A stretch of DNA of 60,822 nt from Prevotella sp. (GCA_022782305.1 JALFPC010000018.1:1-60822), one strand, 5' to 3'; shown: positions 32,069 to 42,739, counted from the stretch's first letter. Notes: generated from the letters alone by a model not told the origin. Translations and numbers: made by a program.

Positions 32069-33298
32069 ATGAAAGAAGGACTAAAAGGCAAAAAAATTGT
32101 ATTAGGCATAACAGGTTCAATAGCAGCCTACAAGGCTTGTATGATTATAAGGGGTCTGGTAAAGAAGGGGGCAGAGGTACAGGTGGTTATCACACCTGCT
32201 GGCAAGGAGTTTATCACTCCAATCACCCTTTCTACCCTAACTCAGAAACCTGTGGTGAGCGAGTTCTTCTCGCAACGAGATGGCACATGGAACAGCCATG
32301 TGAAACTCGGACTATGGGCAGACGCTATGCTCATAGCGCCATGCACTGCATCCACTCTCGGCAAGATGGCACATGGCATTGCCGACAATATGCTCATCAC
32401 CACATACCTCTCTATGAAAGCACCTGTGGTGATAGCACCTGCTATGGATCTTGATATGTACAAGCACCCGTCTACACAAGCTAACATAAAGACACTCAAG
32501 GAATATGGTAATTTCTTTATAGAGCCTCAGAGCGGATTTCTGGCCAGCGGACTAGAAGGGAAAGGGCGCATGGAAGAGCCCGAAACCATTGTTGAATATA
32601 TGGAACGGTTCTTTATTGACAGCCAGCCACTCAAGGGCAAAAAGGTAATGATTACCGCTGGTCCAACATATGAAAAAATTGACCCAGTGAGATTTATCGG
32701 CAACTATAGTAGTGGAAAGATGGGCTTTGCCCTGGCCGAAGAATGTGCCATGAGAGGATCTGACGTGACCCTCATAGCTGGTCCAGTAAGTCAGAAGCTG
32801 CCTTCTGCACTGCCCTTCGGATCCATTACAAGAATAGACGTTGAGAGTTGCGAGGAGATGTACAATGCAGCTCTGAAGGCCTTTGATAATGTTGATGCAG
32901 CTATACTATGCGCCGCTGTGGCAGACTTTAGACCATCATTGACTGCTGAGACCAAGATAAAACGTAAAGGCGCCAATCTCTCACTCACCCTTCTGCCCAC
33001 ACACGACATAGCGGCAGCTCTCGGCAAGAAAAAGAAAGAACATCAGGTGATGGTGGGCTTTGCACTGGAGACCGACCATGAAGAAGAGAATGCCATGGGC
33101 AAACTCAACAAGAAGAACCTTGACTGCATAGTGATGAACTCGCTGCGCAATGAGGGCACTTGCTTCAAGGCAGACGATAACCAGGTGACCATAATCACTG
33201 ACAAGGGCATGACTCCATATCCGAAGAAAACAAAATCTCAGGTGGCCGAAGATATCATAGATGTGATGACAAGCATCATCAATGACAAACAACAATAA
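32069..33298 (+). CDS. coaBC: Bifunctional phosphopantothenoylcysteine decarboxylase / phosphopantothenate-cysteine ligase
   Basis: KKIVLGITGSIAAYKA; APAMDLDMYKHPS; MITAGPTYEKIDPVRFIGNYSSGKMG. Confidence 0.97.
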   Translation: MKEGLKGKKIVLGITGSIAAYKACMIIRGLVKKGAEVQVVITPAGKEFITPITLSTLTQKPVVSEFFSQRDGTWNSHVKLGLWADAMLIAPCTASTLGKMAHGIADNMLITTYLSMKAPVVIAPAMDLDMYKHPSTQANIKTLKEYGNFFIEPQSGFLASGLEGKGRMEEPETIVEYMERFFIDSQPLKGKKVMITAGPTYEKIDPVRFIGNYSSGKMGFALAEECAMRGSDVTLIAGPVSQKLPSALPFGSITRIDVESCEEMYNAALKAFDNVDAAILCAAVADFRPSLTAETKIKRKGANLSLTLLPTHDIAAALGKKKKEHQVMVGFALETDHEEENAMGKLNKKNLDCIVMNSLRNEGTCFKADDNQVTIITDKGMTPYPKKTKSQVAEDIIDVMTSIINDKQQ

Positions 33299-33312
33299 TC
33301 GGACAAACAACC

Positions 33313-34248
33313 ATGCATAACAGACTATCAAATACATACACGACTTGGGCAAGGGCAGCAATGGTGCTGCTTATCTTCTTGTGTCCAGAATATTTCAAGG
33401 CTCAGGAACTGGATGCAAAGATAGTGATAAACAGCAGCAAGGTGGGAGTGACAGACAAATCGGTATTTGAAAATCTGCAACAGACACTGGAGCAGTTTGT
33501 AAACGAACGACAGTGGACAGAACTACAATTCCAGAAAAACGAACGCATACAATGTAACTTCAATATCACCATCAACAAATATGACAAAACATCCAACATA
33601 TTTGAATGCACAGCCATGATACAGGCCAACAGACCTGTTTATAATTCGCAATATAATTCGGTGATATACAACAACAAGGATGGTGACTTCAATTTCTATT
33701 TCGCACAGTTTGACCAACTTAACTTCTATGATGAGAACATAGACAACCAACTGACTGCACTCATGGCATATTATGCCTATCTCATCATCGGATTAGATCT
33801 AGACACATTTGCTCCCATGGGCGGCACCGACATACTGCAGAGATGCATGTATTTGGTAAATAATGCTCAAAACCTTGAGTTCACGGGCTGGAAAGCCTTT
33901 GACAACAGTCGCAACCGCTTTGCTATCATCAATGACTATCTCGATGAGGGCATGAAACCATTCAGACAACTGCAGTATGACTATTACCGCAACGGACTCG
34001 ACGAGATGGAACAAAACGTGGAGCGCGGACGCACCAATATATCAACAGCACTCGAGACTGGTCTCAAGGCTGCTCACGAAAACAGGCCCCTAAGCATGTT
34101 GCCGCAGATATGGACAGACTATAAACGCGACGAGATAGCAAATATATACAAAGGCAAAGGCACACAAAAAGAGAAAGAAACAATCTATGAAATGCTCATG
34201 TCGATAAATGCGGCTCAAAGCAATTCGTGGAATAAAATAAAGGAATAA
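33313..34248 (+). CDS. DUF4835 family protein (PorD-like)
   Basis: Signal peptide, AQELDAKIVINSSKVGVTDKSVFENLQQTLEQFVNERQW; position between coaBC and recN. Confidence 0.85.
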   Translation: MHNRLSNTYTTWARAAMVLLIFLCPEYFKAQELDAKIVINSSKVGVTDKSVFENLQQTLEQFVNERQWTELQFQKNERIQCNFNITINKYDKTSNIFECTAMIQANRPVYNSQYNSVIYNNKDGDFNFYFAQFDQLNFYDENIDNQLTALMAYYAYLIIGLDLDTFAPMGGTDILQRCMYLVNNAQNLEFTGWKAFDNSRNRFAIINDYLDEGMKPFRQLQYDYYRNGLDEMEQNVERGRTNISTALETGLKAAHENRPLSMLPQIWTDYKRDEIANIYKGKGTQKEKETIYEMLMSINAAQSNSWNKIKE

Positions 34249-34255
34249 AGAACAG

Positions 34256-35917
34256 ATGCTCACACAGTTATATATATCCAATTTCGCACTCATAGATAAA
34301 CTAGATATCCAACTCTATCCCGGTTTTTCGGTAATCACGGGTGAGACCGGCGCAGGAAAGAGCATCATACTGGGTGCCATAGCTCTGCTCCTAGGGCAGA
34401 GGGCTGATACTAAGGTTATCAAACCAGGAGAGAAGAAATGTGTGATTGAGGCACATTTCAACCTCTCACAATATGACTTCAAAGTTTACTTTGAAGATAA
34501 CGATATTGACTATGATGACGAATGTATCATTAGGCGTGAACTGACAGCCAATGGCAAGAGCAGGGCTTTTGTCAACGACCAACCCGTGGCTCTCACCATG
34601 CTTAAGGAACTAGGAGAGCAACTCGTCGATGTGCATAGCCAACACCAAAACCTATTGCTCAACAAACATGATTTCCAGCTTAATGTGATTGACATCATAG
34701 CCAACAATAAAGATTTAATTCAACAATATACTCTGCTTTTCAACGAATGGAAACAGAAAGTATCGGTGTATGACAACCTCCGAAACCAAATAGAAAAAAA
34801 TCTGCAGAACGCTGACTTCCTGAGGTATCAGTGGGAAGAATTGAATAATGCCCAACTCAACGATGCAGATGAGCAGGAAACTCTCGAGATGGAGGAAAAT
34901 ACACTCAGTCACAGCGAAGAAATAAAGAATGCACTGTATGAAACCACACACCTTCTCGATTCAACAAACTCTGATGGAGCCATAGACAAGGTTAGGAACG
35001 CATATGCTTCAATGAATGCCATCACAGACATGATGGCTGGTGTCGACAGCATTGCCGAGCGCCTTCAGTCATGCTATATAGAACTGAAGGATATAAGCGA
35101 AGAGACGGGACGGATGATGGATAAGACAGATTTTGACCCCAACAGATTGCAGTTTATCCAAGACCGCCTAAGCACCATCTATTCGCTGCAAAAGAAATAT
35201 GCTGCCACTGATATCGCTTCGCTCATAGACAAAAGGGAGATGCTGGCTGCAGCCATCAACAATATTGACAATAGCGACGAAGCCCTAGCAAATGCTCAAA
35301 AGGAAATGGACAAAGCGAAAGATAAAGCCATTGCCAAAGCAAAGCAACTGAGCTCATGCCGGCAGAAAGCGGCAGAAAAAGTACAGAAAAATATGGTGAG
35401 CAGACTCGCAATGCTTGGCATGCCAAACGTGAGATTTGAAATCTCAATAGACCACACAGAGATGAGCATTGCTGGCATAGACAAAGTAGCATTCCTCTTC
35501 AGTGCCAACAAGAGCATGCCACTCCAACCCATCTCACAGGTGGCTTCAGGTGGCGAAATAGCACGTGTGATGCTCTCGCTCAAAGCCATGATAAGCGGTG
35601 CAGTAAAACTACCTACCATCGTCTTCGACGAGATAGACACAGGAGTAAGCGGCAAGATGGCAGAGTGTATGGCCTTGACCATGAAAGAGATGGGCGACAG
35701 CAACAGACAGGTAATAAGCATCACACACCTGCCACAGATAGCAGCTATGGGGTCACACCATTATAAGGTGACCAAGACAGACAATAGCGATACCACCACT
35801 ACATCAATGACTGAACTGGATGAGGGGCAGAGAGTGAGAGAGATAGCACAGATGCTGAGCGGCAGTGACATAACAGAAGCAGCCATGTGCAACGCCCGCG
35901 AACTGCTCAACAAATGA
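34256..35917 (+). CDS. recN: DNA repair protein RecN
   Basis: MLTQLYISNFALIDKLDIQLYPGFSVITGETGAGKSIILGAI; VFDEIDTGVSGKMAE. Confidence 0.97.
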   Translation: MLTQLYISNFALIDKLDIQLYPGFSVITGETGAGKSIILGAIALLLGQRADTKVIKPGEKKCVIEAHFNLSQYDFKVYFEDNDIDYDDECIIRRELTANGKSRAFVNDQPVALTMLKELGEQLVDVHSQHQNLLLNKHDFQLNVIDIIANNKDLIQQYTLLFNEWKQKVSVYDNLRNQIEKNLQNADFLRYQWEELNNAQLNDADEQETLEMEENTLSHSEEIKNALYETTHLLDSTNSDGAIDKVRNAYASMNAITDMMAGVDSIAERLQSCYIELKDISEETGRMMDKTDFDPNRLQFIQDRLSTIYSLQKKYAATDIASLIDKREMLAAAINNIDNSDEALANAQKEMDKAKDKAIAKAKQLSSCRQKAAEKVQKNMVSRLAMLGMPNVRFEISIDHTEMSIAGIDKVAFLFSANKSMPLQPISQVASGGEIARVMLSLKAMISGAVKLPTIVFDEIDTGVSGKMAECMALTMKEMGDSNRQVISITHLPQIAAMGSHHYKVTKTDNSDTTTTSMTELDEGQRVREIAQMLSGSDITEAAMCNARELLNK

Positions 35918-35942
35918 ACTATTGTCTTTAGATATTTGATAG

Positions 35943-35989
35943 ATAAATACATTACTATCGATAGATACATTATTATCGATAAATAGATA
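35943..35989. repeat. 18-bp tandem repeat, about 2.6 copies, with TATCGATA palindromes
   Basis: ATAAATACATTACTATCG / ATAGATACATTATTATCG / ATAAATAGATA. Confidence 0.85.
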
Positions 35990-36031
35990 TTGTTTTGAGT
36001 GAATACACATAATTATATATGTAAGACAGAA

Positions 36032-37702
36032 ATGAGAAACAAGTTTTTTTATATGCTTGGCATGGCAATGATGATGCCTGCCTTGTTGATGGGACAACCC
36101 AAATGGTACAAGAAGGCAGCAAAGGCCGTGTTTACTCTCAAGACCTTCGATAGCAAAGGGCAGATGATTGCCAGTTGCAATGGTTTCTATATAGATGCCG
36201 ATGGTAAGGCTCTGGCCGCTTATGCTCCATTCAAGGGGGCATACAAGGCAATAATCATAGATGCCTCAGGAAAGCAAAATAATGTTAGCCTCATTCTTGG
36301 TGCCAACGAGATGTATGACGTGGTGAAATTCAAGGTGGACACCAAGAAGGCACAACCACTCACCATGGCTCCTGCCGATGCCGACGATGATAGCAAGGTA
36401 TGGTTAATTGGATATCCTGCAGGGAATACCAAGACATGCATAGAAGGCACTGTTAATAAGTCGGAAACAGTGGCAGGCGAATATAAATATTATACCATAT
36501 CAATGGAAAACAGAGAGGGCTTCGACTGCTGTCCCATTGCCGACAGTGATGGGAGACTAATTGGTATAATGCAGCCAGGTGGTACAGGAGGCAAGGTATA
36601 TGCTTTGTCTGCCAGATATGCTGAATCGCTGATTATCAAGGGATTGAGTGTAAACGATCCAGCACTAAAGGCCATAGATATTAAGAAAGACCTGCCCGAC
36701 GATCCACAACAGGCCATACTGACTCTCTTCATATCATCGTCATCGTCCGACACGTTGGCACACGCAGGAATAGTGGATGATTTCATAGCCAAGTTCCCCA
36801 CCTTGCCAGATGGTTATGTCAGCAGAGCACACCTCGAGGTGACTAAGAATAGATTTGCAGACGCCGATGCCGACATGGCCAAGGCCATAGAAGTGGCAGA
36901 AAAGAAAGAAGACATCCATTACAACTATGCAAGGATGATATACAACCATCTGCTCACATCTGCTCATCCCTATGAGGCATGGACCTACGACAAAGCCATA
37001 GGCGAAGCCGACGCTGCCTATGCAGCCAATCCGATGATGGCATACCGTCAACTTAAAGCGCAGATACTCTATTCAAATGTTAAATATCAGGAGGCATTTG
37101 ACACCTATCAGACTATCATCAATTCACGCGAAGCTAATGCAGATATTTGGTTTGAGGCATCTCAATGCAAGAGCGCACTCAACGATACCACAGCTCAGAT
37201 GGCACTTCTCGATAGCTGCATAGCCACATTCTCAAAGCCATATCTCAAGACTGCAGCCCCCTATATACTAGCCAGGGCAAATGCACAGATCATTGCCAAG
37301 AAATACAGGGCAGCAGTGGCAGACCTCACCACATATGAAGCACTCATGCAGACAGAGGTGAACGCCAATTTCTACTACCGCCGCCACCAGGCTGAACTCG
37401 AAGGACGCATGTTTCAGCAGGCACTCAACGACATAACCAAGTGCACAGAACTGGAACCAACCAACACATTTTATATGGCAGAGCGCGCATCACTACTGAT
37501 TAGGGTATCGATGATTGACGATGCCATAGAGCAGGCCAATGAGATTGTAAAGACAGATGCCAACAATAGTGATGGTTATCTCTTTCTCGGAGTAGCACAA
37601 TGCATCAAAGGGAATAAGACAGAAGGTGTGGCCAACCTTAAACGTGCCAAAGACATGGGCGACAACCAAGCCCAGTCGCTCATAGACAAATATGGCAAAT
37701 AA
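36032..37702 (+). CDS. Exported protein with trypsin-like domain (apparently degenerate) and TPR repeats
   Basis: Signal peptide; CNGFYIDADGKALAAYAPF, EMYDVVKFKVD, DCCPIADSDGRLIGI; C-terminal TPR-like segments. Confidence 0.75.
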   Translation: MRNKFFYMLGMAMMMPALLMGQPKWYKKAAKAVFTLKTFDSKGQMIASCNGFYIDADGKALAAYAPFKGAYKAIIIDASGKQNNVSLILGANEMYDVVKFKVDTKKAQPLTMAPADADDDSKVWLIGYPAGNTKTCIEGTVNKSETVAGEYKYYTISMENREGFDCCPIADSDGRLIGIMQPGGTGGKVYALSARYAESLIIKGLSVNDPALKAIDIKKDLPDDPQQAILTLFISSSSSDTLAHAGIVDDFIAKFPTLPDGYVSRAHLEVTKNRFADADADMAKAIEVAEKKEDIHYNYARMIYNHLLTSAHPYEAWTYDKAIGEADAAYAANPMMAYRQLKAQILYSNVKYQEAFDTYQTIINSREANADIWFEASQCKSALNDTTAQMALLDSCIATFSKPYLKTAAPYILARANAQIIAKKYRAAVADLTTYEALMQTEVNANFYYRRHQAELEGRMFQQALNDITKCTELEPTNTFYMAERASLLIRVSMIDDAIEQANEIVKTDANNSDGYLFLGVAQCIKGNKTEGVANLKRAKDMGDNQAQSLIDKYGK

Positions 37703-37733
37703 TATAAATAAACGAAATAACGAAACAAGAATT

Positions 37734-38120
37734 ATGGAATTACCAGATTTTATGAAGTACTCGGGCAAGTTCTCTGCCAACGATTTCGTTGAGAAGATTT
37801 CCCGTATTGCCAAGCGTGCAGGAGCCAAACTCGTGTATGCTGCCCTGCTGCTATATTATACATTGCAGAGCGACAAGGTGTCTACTGCCGACAAGGCTAT
37901 CATCATAGGTGCCCTGGGTTACCTTATTAGTCCACTCGATGTCATACCCGACGCCATTCCTATAGCAGGACTCACCGACGATCTCGCCGTGGTCATATAC
38001 GTATTGAAGAAAGTATGGGACAGCGTGGATGAGACTATACAGCAGAAAGCCAAGGCCAAGTTGTCTAAATGGTTTGACGAAGACGAAATTAAGGATATAG
38101 ACAATCTCTTCAGTCTTTGA
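37734..38120 (+). CDS. YkvA family (DUF1232) membrane protein
   Basis: DKAIIIGALGYLISPLDVIPDAIPIAGLTDDLAVV. Confidence 0.92.
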   Translation: MELPDFMKYSGKFSANDFVEKISRIAKRAGAKLVYAALLLYYTLQSDKVSTADKAIIIGALGYLISPLDVIPDAIPIAGLTDDLAVVIYVLKKVWDSVDETIQQKAKAKLSKWFDEDEIKDIDNLFSL

Positions 38121-38163
38121 TATATCAGCATATCTATCAGCCTCTGATTTATATGCAAGTCAA

Positions 38164-39111
38164 TCAGTCATTGATTCGTATCACCCTTATGCCTGTATGT
38201 GATGGGTGACGCGATAAATATTGCTTGAGGGTCATAGGTTCGAGCACCACCTTCTTATGTATCATGGATGCATTGAGAAGGTGGAGTTTGTTTTCTTGCC
38301 ATACAGCAAATCCAACATGAGCAATATCAAGCCCTTTCTTGCTACATGTGATGGCAATGATATCTCCATCACTCACTACCTCTCTCATGGCCGCACTACT
38401 ACCCACGTCCTGTTTGGGTATATATCTGAATATGAGTCCGTTGATACGTTTTTCATTATCTTTAATCTGCATAATCAGTTTAGGTTGTCGTTTGAGAGCC
38501 TCATAATATTCTGGATGTTCCGACATGAATCCCACTTGAATAGTCTGTGTGGCATTAAAAGGGGCAGAAGATTTCTGCACCTCGTCAACGATTTTTTTTT
38601 GCTCGTTGTCGATGATCCATTCTGTGAAATAATGCAGTCGCGAAGCATATCCGTCTATCCTTCCCTTATGATATCTGATAGTGAGCAACATGCGGCAATA
38701 GTCATAAAAAGATGTCATCTTTCGCTGATGGCAAAGCATGAGAGCAGTAGCAGTTTCCACGAGAGTAGTGCAGTCCATTTGCCGTGTGTTCACCACGAGA
38801 CATTCATCCTCGTTGCCCTCCAGGGTGTGGGCAACATATGGAATACCAATAAATTTGCGTGCAAAGGTGGCTGCTGTGGCTTTGTCATTATCTTTTTCAG
38901 CCTTGAGAAAGGTTTCTATTGTTAAGCTGTCATCCTTGTCATATAATATGTTGACTCCATCCAAATCGTCCTTAGAATAGTTTTCTGATATGGCATCAGT
39001 ATTCTCATTTTCAGGAATTTCAGCATTAGTATATTGTGCCCATGCAATATTCGTGAATGCTAGGCAAAATATAGTTGAACACAAGGATACGCATTTTTTC
39101 AAATTCATCAT
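38164..39111 (-). CDS. DUF1460 domain protein (N-acetylmuramoyl-L-alanine amidase-like)
   Basis: IGIPYVAHTLEGNEDECLVVNTRQMDCTTLVETATAL; DGDIIAITCSKKGLDIAHVGFAV. Confidence 0.88.
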   Translation of the reverse strand: MMNLKKCVSLCSTIFCLAFTNIAWAQYTNAEIPENENTDAISENYSKDDLDGVNILYDKDDSLTIETFLKAEKDNDKATAATFARKFIGIPYVAHTLEGNEDECLVVNTRQMDCTTLVETATALMLCHQRKMTSFYDYCRMLLTIRYHKGRIDGYASRLHYFTEWIIDNEQKKIVDEVQKSSAPFNATQTIQVGFMSEHPEYYEALKRQPKLIMQIKDNEKRINGLIFRYIPKQDVGSSAAMREVVSDGDIIAITCSKKGLDIAHVGFAVWQENKLHLLNASMIHKKVVLEPMTLKQYLSRHPSHTGIRVIRIND

Positions 39112-39116
39112 AATTA

Positions 39117-40235
39117 TTACTTATGTTTGTTTCGATAACTTTTCTTCAAACCGAAATTATATCCCACATAAAGATTGACATTTCCGAAAGTATTATTCGT
39201 TTCGAATTGTGGTTTTCTGTAATGATATGAATGCATGATACCACTCATACCAGCATACCATTTAGTATTATTGTATACCACTCCGAGCCGGAAGATACCA
39301 TCCAGATTTATATCATTGAAATTGAAGTTGAGCCCTGAAAAGCTCTGGGATTTTTCAGTTTCACCTTGTGAATGTTTATATGCTATGGCAGCAGAAGCAC
39401 TGGCCGAGAGTAACCAGTTTTTGGCAAACACCCAATTGTAACCATATCCTATGGTAGCGTTGATGTCATAATACTTAAGGTTATTGATCATCAGTCCGCT
39501 GTCTATGGGCACCTCCTTTTTGAGGGTGCTATTCACCACATTTTGCAGTTTTTCGTGGTCTATGGATATAGAGTTATTCAAGAATCCCAGGCCCACCATC
39601 CAGCTACCGCAACTTCTTTTCTGACATGTGCTCTGTGCGAATGCTGCGGGATAAGAAAACTTTCTGTGGTTGAAGATATAATAAATGTTTGCACCTGTAA
39701 TGCCCACATTTATTCCATCGAAGGGTACATTCTGCAGAGGTGTACCGTCAATATTTTCTCCGAGAAAAACATCCCTAATCTTATAATCGCTACCTGTGCG
39801 CCTGTAGAAGAGGTCAACCCCAATTTTCGAACTGTATATACTGAATTCCACCTCCTGCTTTTTTGATTTATTGAATGGTGAGAGATGTTTTAGGTCAAAG
39901 GTATAACCGAGAAAGAACCATCTCCAACCGAAATACGGTCCAATCTTTGCCGATACGTCAGGAGCCATCGTAAACTCCTGTCCATTGGCGCTAGTCACGC
40001 TATATTTGTCGTAAGTATAGGTGGTTTGCATCATCATGGTAAAATTATAATGCTGCGGTTCTATATAGTTGGTGTCCACCTTACTCAGTTCTCTCACAGC
40101 CCTTCTAACCTTTCCAATCTTTCTAGCTTCTATATCCTGTAGTGTACATACGAACAAAAAGGCGACAACCAGTGTCGCCCTACGTGCAACTCTGGCTATC
40201 GTCCATTTTGTTATGTCACTGAAGAGCATTGGCAT
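39117..40235 (-). CDS. DUF4421 family outer-membrane-like protein
   Basis: VDTNYIEPQHYNFTMMMQTTYTYD; SAKIGPYFGWRWFFLGYTFDL; beta-rich. Confidence 0.82.
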   Translation of the reverse strand: MPMLFSDITKWTIARVARRATLVVAFLFVCTLQDIEARKIGKVRRAVRELSKVDTNYIEPQHYNFTMMMQTTYTYDKYSVTSANGQEFTMAPDVSAKIGPYFGWRWFFLGYTFDLKHLSPFNKSKKQEVEFSIYSSKIGVDLFYRRTGSDYKIRDVFLGENIDGTPLQNVPFDGINVGITGANIYYIFNHRKFSYPAAFAQSTCQKRSCGSWMVGLGFLNNSISIDHEKLQNVVNSTLKKEVPIDSGLMINNLKYYDINATIGYGYNWVFAKNWLLSASASAAIAYKHSQGETEKSQSFSGLNFNFNDINLDGIFRLGVVYNNTKWYAGMSGIMHSYHYRKPQFETNNTFGNVNLYVGYNFGLKKSYRNKHK

Positions 40236-40247
40236 AAGCCCTCATAG

Positions 40248-41744
40248 TTATTTCTTCAATACAGGATCGCAAGTAAGGTTGATGCCCAGTTTTTTGAAGA
40301 TTTTTTGGTCCACATCACTGAGCATTACAGTGCAGTGCACCTGGCAACCTCTGAGTTTTGGCAACTGCTGCAGAGCCTTTAGGCAGTTGTCGTCATTCTC
40401 AGACAAAACAGAGAGAGCCACGAGCACCTCATCGGTATGCAGTCGTGGGTTATGTCCACCGAGATAGTTGATCTTTGTATGCTGTATGGGTTCGATCATC
40501 GACTGTGGTATGAGTTTTGTCTCGTGATCGATACCTGCAAGATGCTTGGTTACATTAAGCAGCAATGCGGCGCTGCAGCCGAGCAGCAAACTGGAATGAG
40601 CTGTAATGATAGTGCCATCCTCGAGTTCGATTGCTGATGATGTGTGACCAGTTTTCTTCATATATTCCCTTGCTGCTATGGTGGTGCATCGGTAGTCAGT
40701 ATTGATGCCAGCCTGATTGAACAGCAGTTGAATCTTATTAATCTCAGCCTCGTTGCATGCTCCAGCTGCAAGTTTATTAGTGGCAGCATAATAGCGTCTT
40801 ACTATCTCATTTTTGGAAGCCTCGCAGCAAGCGATATCATCAGATATGCAGAATCCCACCATGTTTACTCCCATGTCGGTAGGCGACTTATATGGATTGG
40901 TGCCATATATACCTTCAAACAAGGCATTTAGCACGGGATAGATCTCAATATCTCTGTTATAGTTGACTGCAATCTTCTTATACGCCTCTAGATGGAAGGG
41001 ATCAATCATGTTTACATCATTGAGATCGGCTGTGGCTGCCTCATAAGCAATATTCACAGGATGCTTGAGTGGCAGGTTCCAAACTGGGAATGTTTCAAAC
41101 TTGGCATAGCCAGCCCTAACACCACGCTTGTTTTCATTATAAAGTTGACTGAGGCACACTGCCATCTTGCCACTTCCCGGTCCTGGAGCCGTCACTATAA
41201 CCAGCGGTCTTTCTGTCTCCACATAGTCATTCTTTCCAAACCCATCTTCTGATGCTATGAGGCTCACATTATGTGGATATCCTTCAATGAGATAATGGCA
41301 ATAGGTTTTAATACCATCGCGCTCCAATCTTTGTTTAAATGCAATGGCAGCGGGTTGGCCATTGTAATGTGTGATGACCACCGAGCCAACCATGAATCCG
41401 CGGTTTTGGAACTCCCCCCTGAGTCTGAGTACATCCTCATCGTATGTAATGCCAAGATCGGCGCGTTTTTTGTTTTTCTCAATATCAGTGGCACTAATCA
41501 CAATCACTATCTCTATGCTGTCACTGAGTTTTTGAAACATTCTCAACTTGCTGTCGGGTTGAAATCCCGGCAACACACGGCTAGCATGATGGTCGTCAAA
41601 GAGTTTTCCACCTAACTCCAAATACAATTTACCGTCAAACTGAGATATCCTTTCCTTGATATGCTCAGATTGGATACTCTGATATTTCTCGTTGTCGAAA
41701 CCAATTTTCATGTTTTGTTTGAATTTTTGTGCAAAAGTAATCAT
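40248..41744 (-). CDS. DUF1846 domain protein
   Basis: KIGFDNEKYQSIQSEHIKERISQFDGKLYLELGGKLFDDHHASRVLPGFQPDSK is diagnostic. Confidence 0.93.
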   Translation of the reverse strand: MITFAQKFKQNMKIGFDNEKYQSIQSEHIKERISQFDGKLYLELGGKLFDDHHASRVLPGFQPDSKLRMFQKLSDSIEIVIVISATDIEKNKKRADLGITYDEDVLRLRGEFQNRGFMVGSVVITHYNGQPAAIAFKQRLERDGIKTYCHYLIEGYPHNVSLIASEDGFGKNDYVETERPLVIVTAPGPGSGKMAVCLSQLYNENKRGVRAGYAKFETFPVWNLPLKHPVNIAYEAATADLNDVNMIDPFHLEAYKKIAVNYNRDIEIYPVLNALFEGIYGTNPYKSPTDMGVNMVGFCISDDIACCEASKNEIVRRYYAATNKLAAGACNEAEINKIQLLFNQAGINTDYRCTTIAAREYMKKTGHTSSAIELEDGTIITAHSSLLLGCSAALLLNVTKHLAGIDHETKLIPQSMIEPIQHTKINYLGGHNPRLHTDEVLVALSVLSENDDNCLKALQQLPKLRGCQVHCTVMLSDVDQKIFKKLGINLTCDPVLKK

Positions 41745-41887
41745 TTTATCTCAAAAAGTGACATAATCATGTCGTTAATTACTCAAAAAATATATATATT
41801 TGCACCGCAAAAGATATATGACTGCCATCACTGGCCATATCCATGCAACTGTCACAGTATACAACTACAACCAATAAGAAAAAAATT

Positions 41888-42739
41888 ATGTTCAAGAAAA
41901 CACTCATTGCAATTGCATGCATTGTAGGTATCAACCAGTGTGCAATGGCACAACACCCGATGCTGAGACCCAGCCTCAAAGATACATGTACCTTGTGGTT
42001 AAACAATGGCAACAGGCAAATCTATGGAGTAATCAACCGTCCAGACACGTTTACAGGCAAGCATCCTATAGCCATAATAAGCCATGGTTTCAATGGTACC
42101 CACTATTTCGCCTTCGATTATATGAACCAACTTGCGGAGATGGGTTACATGACTTATTGTTTTGATTTCCCCTGCGGATCGATACACAGTCGCAGCGACA
42201 ACAACACCATGAACATGTCAATACTCGACGAGACCGATGACCTTTGTGCCATTGTGGACTATTTCCGCAATCAGCCATACGTGGATACCGACAATATTGT
42301 GCTATGGGGTGAAAGTCAGGGTGGTCTAGTATCGGCTTTGGCTGCAGCCCGCTTGAAAAATGAGGTGTGTAAACTAGTGATGTTTTACCCAGCATTATGC
42401 ATTCCCGACAATTGGAACGAGCGCTACCCTCGCCTGGAAGACATCCCTGACACCACAACGTTGTGGAATATCAAGATGGGGCGTCGCTTTTTTGAGGAAA
42501 TAAGGGATATGAAAGTCTTTGACCTTATTACCGAATATAGTGGTCCTGTACTGATAGTGCAAGGTGATGCCGACAGAATAGTATCTATAAACGATTCACG
42601 CAAGGCATCGATTAAATATGCCAATGCACGTCTGCACCTAATACGCAGAGCTGGCCATGGTTTCAAGCCACATGAACGCAAGGAGGCTCTCGAGCAGGTA
42701 ATTCCATTTCTGAAAGGAGAAAAGAAGCCTTATCGTTAA
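41888..42739 (+). CDS. Alpha/beta hydrolase
   Basis: Signal peptide; ISHGFNG, WGESQGGLVSALAA, IVQGDADRIV, RAGHGFK. Confidence 0.88.
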   Translation: MFKKTLIAIACIVGINQCAMAQHPMLRPSLKDTCTLWLNNGNRQIYGVINRPDTFTGKHPIAIISHGFNGTHYFAFDYMNQLAEMGYMTYCFDFPCGSIHSRSDNNTMNMSILDETDDLCAIVDYFRNQPYVDTDNIVLWGESQGGLVSALAAARLKNEVCKLVMFYPALCIPDNWNERYPRLEDIPDTTTLWNIKMGRRFFEEIRDMKVFDLITEYSGPVLIVQGDADRIVSINDSRKASIKYANARLHLIRRAGHGFKPHERKEALEQVIPFLKGEKKPYR

